Positions 50,635 through 63,526 of a stretch of 64,000 nucleotides of DNA are shown piece after piece (positions within the stretch are counted from its first letter, which is position 1; every line of letters begins with the position of its first letter). This stretch comes from Hygrophila difformis. Its lineage: Eukaryota; Streptophyta; Magnoliopsida; Lamiales; Acanthaceae. The stretch lies in contig JAOANR010000011.1 in assembly GCA_030278955.1 (NCBI GenBank), positions 28,090,403 through 28,154,402 on the forward strand. The letters are read 5' to 3'. The position numbers and the translations under genes were made by a program. The notes under the pieces are model-generated. The model had not been told where the DNA came from. It saw nothing but the letters and a program-made list of their open reading frames with translations, and ran no database searches.

Positions 50635-51453
50635 GAATTGGTATCAGAGCCTGAGCGATCAAACTCAGAGCAAAAACAACTTGAGTATAAACACTCAAAA
50701 TTAAAAGACTTAAATCTGCTCACAGTTGTCTCCTCCAAGCCGCTGCCCAGCAGCCTTCAGCACCGCCACAGTGCTGCCCCCTCCGACTGAGTTGCTCCAC
50801 TCTCCATCATTCACCGACCATCTTCTCCGGTGGTCTCTCTCACCACTGATATCAACCTCTAGTGCCGCCTGTTGCCGCCGCTCACCAGCCAACATCAAGC
50901 GTCGCCTCCAGCTTCCGCAGTCGCTGCTTGCCCACTCATCCTGCCGCTGCCCCTGCGTACGCAGCTCTTGAGCGCCGCCCAGCCCAGCGCCTCCGCTGCT
51001 CACATCCCAGCCCTTCAGCGCCGCCCAGCCCAGCCTCCAACGAGCTGCTGCCAACGAGTACCCAGCAGCCTCCTGCTCCGCTGCCACCACTGATCTCTCT
51101 TCAGCGCTGTGCACTCCAGCATTTCACGAAGAGAAAGTGATTGGATTTAAATTCCAATTCCATGGAGAAAAAATATTAAAAGTCATCCCTGTTACGTCAA
51201 AGAGCTGTTTGAGTAGTTGGCCATAAATCCATCCAACTACACTGCCAAAATTAATAAATGGTGGGATTGAAAAAGTCAAACGACCACAACAAATAATTGA
51301 AGCACTTGGTGGTTTGGAAATTAATCATTTGGGCATTACCGTTGCTGAAGCCTGAAGAAATCAGAATTTTGGTGCAGAAAAATTCGTTGGGTTTTTGATC
51401 AAGTTCAAAATAATTCATACCAATTATTTTGGAATAGTTGTAGATTGCTCACA

Positions 51454-54400
51454 ATGGCGTCAACCAGTTCCATAATCGCAAGTGCCCAAATTAACTAACG
51501 AAAATTACAGGATGTGGAGTATCCAAATGGAAGCCTTGCTCGGATCCCTTGATGTATGGGATATGGTGGAAGCAGATTTTGCAGACTTGACATCAACAAT
51601 AGAAGATGACGATCAATTGAAGGAGATAAAGAAAAAGGAGAAAAAAGCCTTGTTCACAATAAGCCTTGTTCACAATATACCAAGGCGTAGATGAAGCTAC
51701 GTTTGAGTTGATTTCTACCGCAAAAACATCGAAGGACGCTTGGGGAATTTTGAAGAAAGCCAACGATGGAGTAGATAAAGTGAAGAAGATCCGGCTCCGA
51801 TCTTTGAGATCCCAATTTGAAACTCTAAAACAAAACAGATCCGAAGCCGTCTCAGATTACTTCTCCCGGGTAATTTCCGTTATTCACCAAATGAGACAAA
51901 ATGGCGAAGAGATCAATGATGTTCGTGTTGTGGAAAAAATCTTGAGGTCTCTAGACCCAAAGTTCAACTTTATCGTTGTTGCCATCGAAGAATCAAAAAA
52001 TCTCGAGGCAATGACAATTGAAGAATTAATGGGCTCTTTACAAGCCCATGAGCAACGACTCTTCAAAAGGGGAGACGAACAATCCTTGGAGCAAGCACTG
52101 CAGACGAAACTCTCGTTTAAAAGAAATAATGCATTCAGAGGAAATGGACGCTTTCAAGCACAAAGAGGAAGGGATGGCCGAGTCAACAATCGCTATGATC
52201 AGAATCGAATCAATAATGGCGAAAATAATGGAGGAAATGAACGTGGCCAGAATATCAATCGAGGTCGAGGACAATTCCGAGCCCGTGGTCGCGGACGTGG
52301 CAAAAACTTTGGAAGATTTGACAAATCAGAAGTTCAATGCCGAGTATGTAAGAAATTTGGTCATTTCGCTAATGAATGTTGGTACAATGCAGACAACAAC
52401 AAAAATGAAAAGGCGAATCTCATTGATAAAGAAGAGAAGGATGGTCCAGTTGTATTAATGTCTTGCAAAGAACTAGAGCCACCTCAAACGGTCACATGGT
52501 ACATGGATACAGGTGCATCAAACCATATGTGCGGAAGAAAGGAATTCTTTTCAAACCTTGATGAAAGACGAATGGGCAATATCACATTCGGTGACCTGTC
52601 GAAAAGGCCAATTGAAGGTAAATGAGATATTACCTTTGAGTTACATAATGGAAAACATCTATGCATTTCTGATGTTTATTATGTACTTGAAATTAAATGT
52701 AATCTGCTGAGTGTTGGCCAATTGTTGGAAAAGGGATATGAAATCCAAATAAAAAATTTGGCTCTTAGTTTGCGAGATAAGAATAACAGGTTGATCACAC
52801 ATGTCAAGATGACGACGAACAGAATGTTTCCCCTGAAGCTCACTATAGATGACTCAAAATGCTTGAAGGCAACCACTGTTGATAGCGGCAAGTTATGGCA
52901 TCTCCGGTATGGGCATCTTAATTTTGATGCATTGAAATTGTTGCAGAAAAAGAATATTGTGACAGGACTGCCGCAGATTGAATCCTCCAACAATGTTTGT
53001 GAGGTTTGTGTCATGGGAAAACAACATCGACACACCTTCAAGAAGTATGGCGCGAGAAGAGCTAGATCGCGACTTGAGCTGGTACATTCTGATGTTTGTG
53101 GACCAATTACTCTAGTTACTATTGGTTGAAACAGGTATTTTCTTACCTTCACAGATGACTACAGTGGAAAAACATGGATCTATATGATGAAAGAAAAAAG
53201 TGAAGTTTTCTCTAAATTCAAGGAATTTAAAAACCTTGCTGAGAAACAAAGTGGGAATCGTGGTGGAGAATACACATCTCGAGAATTTGATCATTTTTGC
53301 AGAGAGCATGGGATATCACACCAACTCACAATGCCATATACACCACAACAAAATGGTCTTTCAGAAAGAAAGAACCGAACAATTTTGAATATGGTTCGAT
53401 GTATGCTGAAAGAGAAAAATATTCCCAAAGAATTTTGGGGTGATGTTGTAAATTGTTCTGTCTATCTGTTGAACAGATCCTTGACAAAGAGAATTGGAGA
53501 CATAACTCCCGAAGAAGCCTGGAGTGGGAAAAAGCCAAAAGTTGATCATTTGAGAATTTTTGGAAGCATATGTTTTGCAAAAGTGCCAGAAGAAAAGCGT
53601 ACAAAGCTTGAAGATAAAAGCCAAAAATGCATTTTTCTTGGCTATGGTGAAAATTTCAGCGGGTACAAACTGTACAATCCTGTAACCCGCAAAGTGGTGA
53701 TGTCAAGAGATGTTATCTTTAATGAGGATCAATCTTGGAGATGGAATGAAGATGAGCAGACCAAGCATGTTCCTTTTGATGATGAACAGGAAAAGCAAAA
53801 GGAACCACAACAACAAATGGAGGACATGGTACCTGATCATGTTGAAGTTGAAAGCCAATCCTCTGATGATAGTCCTATTGTGAGAAGAACAAGAAGGGTC
53901 CAGGACATATATAACTCCAGTGAGCCAATTGATGATGAATTCAATAATTTCTGTCTATTTGCAGGTCTTGACCCATTGACATTTCAAGAAGCCTCTAAAG
54001 AAGTCAAGTGGCAAAAAGCTATGGAGGAAGAAATTCAAGCCATTGAAAAGAATAATACATGGGAGCTCACATCACTTCCTGACAGACATCGAGCAATTGG
54101 AGTCAAATGGGTGTTCAAGACGAAAAGAAATACAAAAGGAGAAATCGAAAGGCACAAAACCCGTCTTGTTGCAAAAGGGTACAATCAAAGATATGGAATT
54201 GATTATGAAGAAGTCTTTGCCCCAGTTGCCCGGCTTGAAACAGTGAGGCTGCTCATTTCACTAGCAGCTCAAAAGAAGTGGAAGATACATCAAATGGATG
54301 TTAAATCCGCATTTCTGAATGGAAATCTTGAAGAGGTTGTCTATGTTGAGCAACCACCTGGATTCATAATTGAAGGCCAAGAAGACAAGGTGTGCAGGTT

Positions 54401-55532
54401 GAAGAAAGCGCTCTATGGATTGAAGCAGTCACCAAGAGCTTGGAATTCAAGAATCGATAAATACTTTATCAAAAATGGATTTGTAAAGTGCCCATTTGAG
54501 CACTCCCTATATGCAAAAAGAAACCTGTCTGGAGAATTCATATTGGTATGTCTATATGTTGATGACATTATCTTTACAGGTAACGATAAAGCCTTGATCC
54601 AGGAGTTCAAGAAATCAATGGAAAAGGAGTTTGAAATGTCCGACCTGGGGTTGATGCAATACTTCCTAGGCATTGAAGTCAAGCAAGATGAAGAAGGAAT
54701 TTTTATCTCACAAGAAAAATATGCCAAAGAGATCCTGAAGAAATTCTCAATGGAAGATTGTTGCAGTGTTGACACTCCGCTGGAAGTTGGCACCAGATTG
54801 ACCAAAGAAGGAGAAGGAAATCCAGTAAATCCAACCTACTACAAAAGTCTTGTGGGATGCTTGAGGTACATAACCTGCACACGACCTGATATCTTGTTTG
54901 GAGTTGCTCTTGTTAGCAGGTATATGGAAATACCAAAAACCTCACACTTGAAAGCTGCGAAAAGAATTTTGAAGTACATCAAAGGAACAATCAATTATGG
55001 CATGCTATACTCTACAAATCAAAGCACTGAATTGATTGGATTCAGTGATAGTGATTGGGCTGGAAGTAAAGAAGATCGAAAAAGCACACCAGGGTTCGTG
55101 TTCTACCTCGGTAGAAATGCATTCACTTGGTCATCAAAGAAGCAACCCATTGTCGCGTTATCGACTTGTGAAGCAGAATACATTGTTGCTGCTGCATGCG
55201 TCTGTCATGCAATTTGGCTGAAGAAATTGCTTGGAGATTTGAAAATACAACAAGATAGTGCAATCAAGATTCATGTCGACAACAAGTCTGCCATTGCCCT
55301 TGCAAAAAACCCAGTCCATCATGAACGCTCGAAACACATTGATACCCGTTTTCACTTCATACGGGAACATGTAAAATCAAAAGAAGTGGAGCTGAAGTAT
55401 GTCAGCTCAAGTGAACAAGTTGCAGACATTTTTACAAAAGCATTGAAAGTTGAAACCTTCCAGTATTTGCGAAAGAAGCTGGGAATCCAAGATTTCAAGA
55501 GGATGAGTTTAAGGGGGGGAAATGTTGAATAA
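51454..55532 (+). pseudogene. gag-pol: Array body 1 gag-pol, broken
   Basis: ATG at 51454 is followed by a 2-base deletion. A 16-bp direct duplication (AAGCCTTGTTCACAAT, about 51644-51675) shifts the frame again. The main gag-protease frame then runs with an intact zinc knuckle (CRVCKKFGHFANEC) and protease DTGASNHMC to TGA at 52623-52625. The pre-integrase HHCC region is intact ([17 protein letters not shown]). A stop at 53127-53129 falls in integrase. An in-frame 27-bp deletion near 53256 removes the middle catalytic Asp (SGNRGGEY). The remaining frame has intact RT (LYVDDIIF) and ribonuclease H ([20 protein letters not shown]) blocks. It is inactive. Confidence 0.92.
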
Positions 55533-55793
55533 TAAACTCACCCGACAACGCATGCTCCCGCCGTCGTCAAAAAGAGATGCGCACGCCGTCGTCAAAGTAG
55601 CCGCCTTTTTTGATTGCCATTGTCAAAACTTGCGGATTGCATATCCGTAGTTGTCAAAAATATTGTATTTTATATCTTTACATTTGTAATCCTTCCGGCT
55701 ATAAATAGCCGTGTAATGTTAGCGAACAAATGTAGAACGAGATTTAGAATAATAACATCTAAACTCTCTTCTCCCCAATTCAAAATTCCAACA
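55523..55793 (+). repeat. Array LTR 2 (shared by bodies 1 and 2)
   Basis: 271 bp, preceded by PPT AAGGGGGGGAAA. Palindromic TATA region at 55696-55711. It serves as 3' LTR of body 1 and 5' LTR of body 2. Confidence 0.95.
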
Positions 55794-56614
55794 GAATTGG
55801 TATCAGAGCCTGAGCGAACAAACTCAGAGCAAAAACAACTTGAGTATAAACACTCAAAATTAAAAGACTTAAATCTGCTCACAGTTGTCTCCTCCAAGCC
55901 GCTGCCCAGCAGCCTTCAGCACCGGCACAGTGCTGCCCCCTCTAACCGAGTTGCTCCACTTTCCATCATTCACCGACCATCTTCTCCGGTGGTCTCTCTC
56001 ACCACTGATCAACCTCTAGTGCCGCCTGTTGCCGCCGCTCACCAGCCAACATCAAGCGTCGCCTCCAGCTTTCGCAGTCGCTGCTTGCCCACTCATCCTG
56101 CCGCTGCCCCTGCGTACGCAGCTCTTGAGCGCCGCCCAGCCCAGCGCGTCCGCTGCTCACATCCCAGCCCTTCAACGCCGCCCAGCCCAGCCTCCAACGA
56201 GCTGCTGCCACCGAGTACCCAACAGCCTCCTGCTCCGCTGCCACCACTGATCTCTCTTCAGCGCTGTGCACTCCAGCATTTCACGAAGAGAAAGTGATTG
56301 GATTTAAATTCCAATTCCATGGTTGAAGAACAAATATTAAAAGTCATCCCTGTTACGTCAAAGAGCTGTGTGAGTAGTTGGCCATAAATCCATCCAACTA
56401 CACTGCCAAAATTAATAAATGGTGGGATTGAAAAAGTCAAACGACCACAGCAAATAATTGAAGCACTTGGTGGTTTGGAAATTAATCATTTGGGCATTAC
56501 CGTTGCTGAAGCCTGAAGAAATCAGAATTTTGGTGCAGAAAAATTCGTTTGGTTTTTGATCAAGTTCAAAATAATTCATACCAATTATTTTGGAATAGTT
56601 GCAGATTGCTCACA

Positions 56615-59600
56615 ATGGCGTCAACCAGTTCCATCCAATCGCAAGTGCCCAAATTAACTAAAGAAAATTACAGGATGTGGAGTATCCAAATGGAAGCCTT
56701 GCTCGGATCCCTTGATGTATGGGATACAGTGGAAGCAGATTTTGCAGAGTTGACATCAACAATAGAAGATGACGATCAATTGAAGGAGATAAAGAAAAAG
56801 GAGAAAAAAGCCTTGTTCACAATATACCAAGGCGTAGATGAAGCTACGTTTGAGTTGATTTCTACCGCAAAAACATCGAAGGACGCTTGGGGAATTTTGA
56901 AGAAAGCCCACGATGGAGTAGATAAAGTGAAGAAGATCCGGCTCCAATCTTTGAGAGCCCAATTTGAAACTCTACAACAAAACAGATCCGAAGCCGTCTC
57001 AGATTACTTCTCCCGGGTAATTTCCGTTATTCACCAAATGAGACAAAATGGCGAAGAGATCAATGATGTTCGTGTTGTGGAAAAAATCTTGAGGTCTCTA
57101 GACCAAAGTTCAACTTTATCGTTGTTGCCATCGAAGAATCAAAAAATCTCGAGGCAATGACAATTGAAGAATTAATGGGCTCTTTACAAGCCCATGAGCA
57201 ACGAATCTTCAAAAGGGGAGACGAACAATCCTTGGAGCAAGCACTGCAGACGAAACTCTCGTTTAAAAGAAATAATGCATTCAGACGAAGTGGACGCTTT
57301 CAAGCACAAAGAGGAAGAGATGGCCGAGTCAACAATCGCTATGATCAGAATCGAATCAATAATGGCGAAAATAATGGAGGAAATGAACGTGGCCAGAATA
57401 TCAATCGAGGTCGAGGACAATTCCGAGCCCGTGGTCGCGGACGTGGCAAAAACTTTGGAAGATTTGACAAATCAGAAGTTCAATGCCGAGTATGTAAGAA
57501 ATTTGGTCATTTCGCTAATGAATGTTGGTACAATGCAGACAACAACAAAAATGAGAAGGCGAATCTCATTGATAAAGAAAAGAAGGATGGTCCAGTTGTA
57601 TTAATGTCTTGCAAAGAACTAGAGCCACCTCAAACGGTCACATGGTACATGGATACAGGTGCATCAAACCATATGTGCGGAAGAAAGGGATTCTTTTCCA
57701 AACTTGATGAAAGACGAATGGGCAATATCACATTCGGTGACCTGTCGAAAAGGCCAATTGAAGGTAAATGAGATATTACCTTTGAGTTACATAATGGAAA
57801 ACATCTATGCATTTCTGATGTTTATTATGTACTTGAAATTAAATGTAATCTGCTGAGTGTTGGCCAATTGTTGGAAAAGGGATATGAAATCCAAATAAAA
57901 AATTTGGCTCTTAGTTTGCGAGATAAGAATAACATGTTGATCACACATGTCAAGATGACGACGAACAGAATGTTTCCCCTGAAGCTCACTATAGATGACT
58001 CAAAATGCTTGAAGGCAACCACTGTTCATAGCGGCAAGTTATGGCATCTCCGGTATGGGCATCTTAATTTTGATGCATTGAAATTGTTGCAGAAAAAGAA
58101 TATTGTGACAGGACTGCCGCAGATTGAATCCTCCAACAATGTTTGTGAGGTTTGTGTCATGGGAAAACAACATCGACACACCTTCAAGAAGTATGGCGCG
58201 AGAAGAGCTAGATCGCGACTTGAGCTGGTACATTCTGATGTTTGTGGACCAATTACTCCAGTTTCTATTGGTGGAAACAGGTATTTTCTTACCTTCACAG
58301 ATGACTACAGTGGAAAAACATGGATCTATATGATGAAAGAAAAAAGTGAAGTTTTCTCTAAATTCAAGGAATTTAAAAACCTTGCTGAGAAACAAAGTGG
58401 GTGCCAATTAAAGTGCCTACGGACAGATCGTGGTGGAGAATACACATCTCGAGAATTTGATCATTTTTGCAGAGAGCATGGGATATCACACCAACTCACA
58501 ATGCCATATACATCACAACAAAATGGTCTTTCAGAAAGAAAGAACCGAACAATTTTGAATATGGTTCAATGTATGCTGAAAGAGAAAAATATTCCCAAAG
58601 AATTTTGGGGTGATGCTGTAAATTGTTCTGTCTATCTGTTGAACAGGTCCTTGACAAAGAGAATTGGAGACATAACTCCCGAAGAAGCCTGGAGTGGGAA
58701 AAAGCCAAAAGTTGATCATTTGAGAATTTTTGGAAGCATATGTTTTGCAAAAGTGCCAGAAGAAAAGCGTACAAAGCTTGAAGATAAAAGCCAAAAATGC
58801 ATTTTTCTTGGCTATGGTGAAAATTTCAGCGGGTACAAACTGTACAATCCTATAACCCGCAAAGTGGTGATGTCAAGAGATGTTATCTTTAATGAGGATC
58901 AATCTTGGAGATGGAATGAAGATGAGCAGACCAAGCATGTTCCTTTTGATGATGAACAGGAAAAGCAAAAGGAACCACAACAACAAATGGAGGACATGGT
59001 ACCTGATCATGTTGAAGTTGAAAGCCAATCCTCTGATGATAGTCCTATTGTGAGAAGAACAAGAAGGGTCCAGGACATATATGACTCCAGTGAGCCAATT
59101 GATGATGAATTCAATAATTTCTGTCTATTTGCAGGTCTTGACCCATTGACATTTCAAGAAGCCTCTAAAGAAGTCAAGTGGCAAAAAGCTATGGAGGAAG
59201 AAATTCAAGCCATTGAAAAGAATAATACATGGGAGCTCACATCACTTCCTGACAGACATCGAGCAATTGGAGTCAAATGGGTGTTCAAGACGAAAAGAAA
59301 TGCAAAAGGAGAAATCGAAAGGCACAAAGCCCGTCTTGTTGCAAAAGGGTACAATCAAAGATATGGAATTGATTATAAAGAAGTCTTTGCCCCAGTTGCC
59401 CGGCTTGAAACAGTGAGGCTGCTCATTTCACTAGCAGCTCAAAAGAAGTGGAAGATACATCAAATGGATGTTAAATCCGCATTTCTGAATGGAAATCTTG
59501 AAGAGGTTGTCTATGTTGAGCAACCACCTGGATTCATAATTGAAGGCCAAGAAGACAAGGTGTGCAGGTTGAAGAAAGCGCTCTATGGATTGAAGCAGTC

Positions 59601-60700
59601 ACCAAGAGCTTGGAATTCAAGAATCGATAAATACTTTATCGAAAATGGATTTGTAAAGTGCCCATATGAGAACTCCCTATAAGCAAAAAGAAACCTGTCT
59701 GGAGAATTCTTATTGGTATGTCTATATGTTGATGACATTATCTTTACAGGTAACGATAAAGCCTTGATCCAGGAGTTCAAGAAATCAATGGAAAAGGAGT
59801 TTGAAATGTCCGACCTGGGGTTGATGCAATACTTCCTAGGCATTGAAGTCAAGCAAGATGAAGAAGGAATTTTATCTCACAAGAAAAATATGCCAAAGAG
59901 ATCCTGGAGAAATTCTCAATGGAAGATTGTTGCATTGTTGACACTCCGCTGGAAGTTGGCACCAGATTGACCAAAGAAGGAGAAGGAAATCAGTAAATCC
60001 AACCTACTACAAAAGTCTTGTGGGATGCTTGAGGTACATAACCTGCACACGACCTGATATCTTGTTTGGAGTTGGTCTTGTTAGCAGGTATATGGAAACA
60101 CCAAAAACCTCACACTTGAAAGCTGCGAAAAGAAATTTGAAGTACATCAAAGGAACAATCAATTATGGCATGCTATACTTTACAAATCAAAGCACTGAAT
60201 TGATTGGATTCAGTGATAGTGATTGGGCTGGAAGTAAAGAAGATCGAAAAAGCACATCAGGGTTCGTGTTCTACCTCGGTAGAAATGCATTCACTTGGTC
60301 ATCAAAGAAGCAACCCATTGTCGCGTTATCGACTTGTGAAGCAGAATACATTGCTGCTGCTGCATGCGTCTGTCATGCAATTTGGCTGAAGAAATTGCTT
60401 GGAGATTTGAAAATACAACAAGATAGTGCAATCAAGATTCATGTCGACAACAAGTCTGTCATTGCCCTTGCAAAAAACCCAGTCCATCATGAACGCTCGA
60501 AACACATTGATACCCGTTTTCACTTCATACGGGAACATGTAAAATCAAAAGAAGTGGAGCTGAAGTATGTCAGCTCAAGTGAACAAGTTGCAGACATTTT
60601 TACAAAAGCATTGAAAGTTGAAACCTTCCAGTATTTGCGAAAGAAGCTGGGAATCCAAGATTTCAAGATGATGAGTTTAAGGGGAGGAATTGTTGAATAA
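56615..60700 (+). pseudogene. gag-pol: Array body 2 gag-pol, broken
   Basis: Gag starts correctly (MASTSSIQSQVPKLTKENYR) and is intact to a one-base deletion near 57103 (LRSLDQSS in place of LRSLDPKF). The zinc knuckle and protease follow to the TGA at 57769-57771 that is shared with body 1. Integrase is the best preserved in the window, with all three acids visible ([23 protein letters not shown]). Pol stops at TAA 59680-59682 (Tyr codon changed) before LYVDDIIF. Two one-base deletions near 59871 and 59991 break the RT-RH connection. Ribonuclease H is intact (60020-60700). Confidence 0.92.
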
Positions 60701-60961
60701 TAAACTCACCCGACAAAGCATGCTCCCGCCGTCGTCAAAAAGAGATGCGCACGCCGTCGTCAAAGTAGCCGCCTTGTTTGATTGCCATTGTCAAAACTTG
60801 CGGATTGCATATCCGTAGTTGTCAAAAATATTGTATTTTATATCTTTACATTTGTAATCCTTCCGGCTATAAATAGCCGTGTAATGTTAGCGAACAAATG
60901 TAGAACGAGATTTAGAATAATAACATCTAAACTCTCTTCTCCCCAATTCAAAATTCCAACA
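60691..60961 (+). repeat. Array LTR 3
   Basis: 271 bp, preceded by PPT AAGGGGAGGAAT. Palindromic TATA region at 60864-60879. The following PBS has TTGGCATCAGAGCC, one change from the other copies. Confidence 0.95.
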
Positions 60962-61949
60962 GAATTGGCATCAGAGCCTGAGCGATCAAACTCAGAGCAA
61001 AAACAACTTGAGTATAAACACTCAAAATTAAAAGACTTAAATCTGCTCACAGTTGTCTCCTCCAAGCCGCTGCCCAGCAGCCTTCAGCACCGCCACAGTG
61101 CTGCCCCCTCCGACTGAGTTGCTCCACTCTCCATCATTCACCGACCATCTTCTCCGGTGGTCTCTCTCACCACTGATATCAACCTCTAGTGCCGCCTGTT
61201 GCCGCCGCTCACCAGCCAACATCAAGCGTCGCCTCCAGCTTCCGCAGTCGCTGCTTGCCCACTCATCCTGCCGCTGCCCCTGCGTACGCAGCTCTTGAGC
61301 GCCGCCCAGCCCAGCGCCTCCGCTGCTCACATCCCAGCCCTTCAGCGCCGCCCAGCCCAGCCTCCAACGAGCTGCTGCCACCGAGTACCCAGCAGCCTCC
61401 TGCTCCGCTGCCACCACTGATCTCTCTTCAGCGCTGTGCACTCCAGCATTTCACGAAGAGAAAGTGATTGGATTTAAATTCCAATTCCATGGTTGAAGAA
61501 CAAATATTAAAAGTCATCCCTGTTACGTCAAAGAGCTGTGTGAGTAGTTGGCCATAAATCCATCCAACTACACTGCCAAAATTAATAAATGATGGGATTG
61601 AAAAAGTCAAACGACCACAGCAAATAATTGAAGCACTTGGTGGTTTGGAAATTAATCATTTGGGCATTACCGTTGCTGAAGCCTGAAGAAATCAGAATTT
61701 TGGTGCAGAAAAATTCGTTGGGTTTTTGATCAAGTTCAAAATAATTCATACCAATTATTTTGGAATAGTTGCAGATTGCTCACAATGGCGTCAACCAGTT
61801 CCATCCAATCGCAAGTGCCCAAATTAACTAAAGAAAATTACAGGATGTGGAGTATCCAAATGGAAGCCTTGCTCGGATCCCTTGATGTATGGGATATGGT
61901 GGAAGCATTTTGTGTTTCCCCTGAAGCTCACTATAGATGACTCAAAATG
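60962..61949 (+). pseudogene. gag: Truncated third body: leader, gag start, internal deletion
   Basis: The leader and the first 41 gag codons (from ATG 61785) are intact up to GGTGGAAGCA (61907). Sequence then jumps to a pol segment (GTTTCCCCTGAAGCTCACTA, as at 52827) and ends after GACTCAAAATG at 61949. About 0.9 kb between these points is missing and everything downstream is lost. Confidence 0.85.
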
Positions 61950-62619
61950 TTTCCAAAGCCTCTGAAAAATCCATTTAACCAAGCAGCTCTGCACACTTCA
62001 ACGGTCATATTGCTAATTTGAGAAAGAGCCGTTGAGATTAGGTGAGGGCCTGTTCAAATCTTCTTTTCCTAATCTGGGAAGGAGTCCTGCAATGAAATAT
62101 TAGTATTTCTTCTCCTAGATTTAGGAGGTATCCGTTGGGCTGAAGTCAGTCTTCCAAGAGATCTTCAATATGCACCAGTAGACTGCTTACACTAATATTC
62201 ACCTATAGTGTTCGATCATCGGTTATGAACTCCTATCAAAACCTAGACTCAACATTGGGATGAGTAATCGAACTGAATTTTATATCATCATTTGAGTTAT
62301 AGCCCATGTGGTTTATTTTGGTGAATATGCAAATTCATTGGAATATATATATTGTTAAAGAAAATGTGCATATGATGCCAACTCAGCCATGCATATTAGG
62401 AAGTTTAATCCGTGGCACATTAGTTAATCCGGTGCAGGATTGATATTAAATAACTTATGAATACCTGCTAAAGGGACCCGACAGATGAAATTCAATGTAA
62501 AACCCTCATTTTTAGGCACAGCGGATAGACATGGTATTACTCTAGATGTTGTCGGCTCTAGAGTCGCCGCAAACCAATTAACATGAGCTCTTTCTAGTGC
62601 AGTTTAGCCTCACTGACTA

Positions 62620-62701
62620 CACCCTATGAGACTTCCTAAGAGGCCACCAATCTTAGAATTACTCTAAGGCAAGCACGCGTAACTTTGGAGTTCTTATGGA
62701 T
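62620..62701 (-). repeat. 5S rRNA-derived sequence (Cassandra-like)
   Basis: The minus strand reads ATCCATAAGAACTCC, AGTTACGCGTGCTTG, AGAGTAATTCTAAGAT and GGTGGCCTCTTAGGAAGTC in order. These align with the plant 5S rRNA stretch from ATCCCATCAGAACTCC to GGGAAGTC, covering the A box, intermediate element and C box with several substitutions. It is not a functional 5S gene, since the first 40 or so bases do not match. 5S sequence inside a small LTR element is the hallmark of Cassandra TRIMs. Confidence 0.65.
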
Positions 62702-62841
62702 AGTTAGCCCTTAAGATCGCAATGTCCTCGTTGCGCTCGGTCATCCACATCCTATGAATGCATCAACCATCTACATAACATGGATCTTTCACTCTGTTAG
62801 GCGGCTGAATAACACAACATGCGTGGCTCTGATACCCTCTT

Positions 62842-63177
62842 TGTAACACCCCCAACATTTTGAATAAAATACTAAAGTGCACAAACCAACCAAGAGATGC
62901 TAAGAGTATCTTTTAAAAACTATGAACATAGTAGTTCCAAAGGGATTCTGAGTTATTTTTTTAGCAAATAAAAACTCTCTTTTAATTCATGAAATCTTTT
63001 GCTATGCATTATATTTCCTTTGGAACTACTGTGTTGCATGAGAGTATAAAAATTCATGGTTTCTAAAAGATAGTTTTAGCATCTCTTGGTTGGTTTGTGC
63101 GCTTTAGTTTTTTATCCAATGGATGTGGCAGTAGCACTCCTTTATTTTGGAGTTTAAAGTTGTGGTCAGGTGTTACA
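62842..63177 (-). repeat. 336-bp LTR of a TRIM-like element with internal foldback
   Basis: On the minus strand it runs from TGTAACACCTGACC to GGGGGTGTTACA, with 9-bp inverted ends. It is followed after 5 bp by GGTATCAGAGCC (62836-62825), an initiator-Met PBS. An internal inverted repeat pairs about 62870-62950 with about 63018-63125 (shared block CCAACCAAGAGATGCTAA). The internal domain would extend left past the 5S-like segment. No second LTR was found. Confidence 0.65.
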
Positions 63178-63523
63178 TTCAATATTACCTCTAGGGAACA
63201 TCTTCACGGCATTGAGCACTCTCTTGTTTGGGAAAAGCCTGTACTGTTACTTGATTGAGCACCTTCTTTGACCTTGGCTCGATCATGAAATTTGTGCGAA
63301 AATGCCTTTATGAAGTTGGGGATATCATTTGGGTGTGCAAAAAAGTAGTCCTTCCGTCCCACGAAGTTTGACCCCTATTCCTTTTTGTGGTGTCCCACGA
63401 AGTTTGATCCCTTTCTCTTTTTAGAAAAATTAAATTAATATAAGTTTGATTAGAAACTTAATTATTGTTAAATCACATTAATAATACTTACTTTTACTAT
63501 TCTGCACAAATTCCAGTGCATTT
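63178..63523. other. Unrecognised stretch with a Stowaway-like CCTTCCGTCCCA word
   Basis: AGTCCTTCCGTCCCACGAAG at 63348 resembles the end of widespread plant Stowaway-type MITEs, and CCCACGAAGTTTGA is repeated 41 bp later. No inverted partner was found before the next MITE begins. Confidence 0.35.
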
Positions 63524-63526
63524 TTA

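Larger units (their letters stand above)
50364..61949 (+). mobile_element. Tandem Copia array: LTR-body-LTR-body-LTR-partial body
   Basis: Three 271-bp LTRs (50364-50634, 55523-55793, 60691-60961) alternate with two nearly full bodies and a truncated third body. Neighbouring bodies share one LTR between them, so the array grew by unequal recombination, not by three insertions. Bodies 1 and 2 share the same TGA at the end of the protease region. The left edge is 79 bp after the GGPPS stop codon. No right LTR or TSD survives. Confidence 0.93.
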
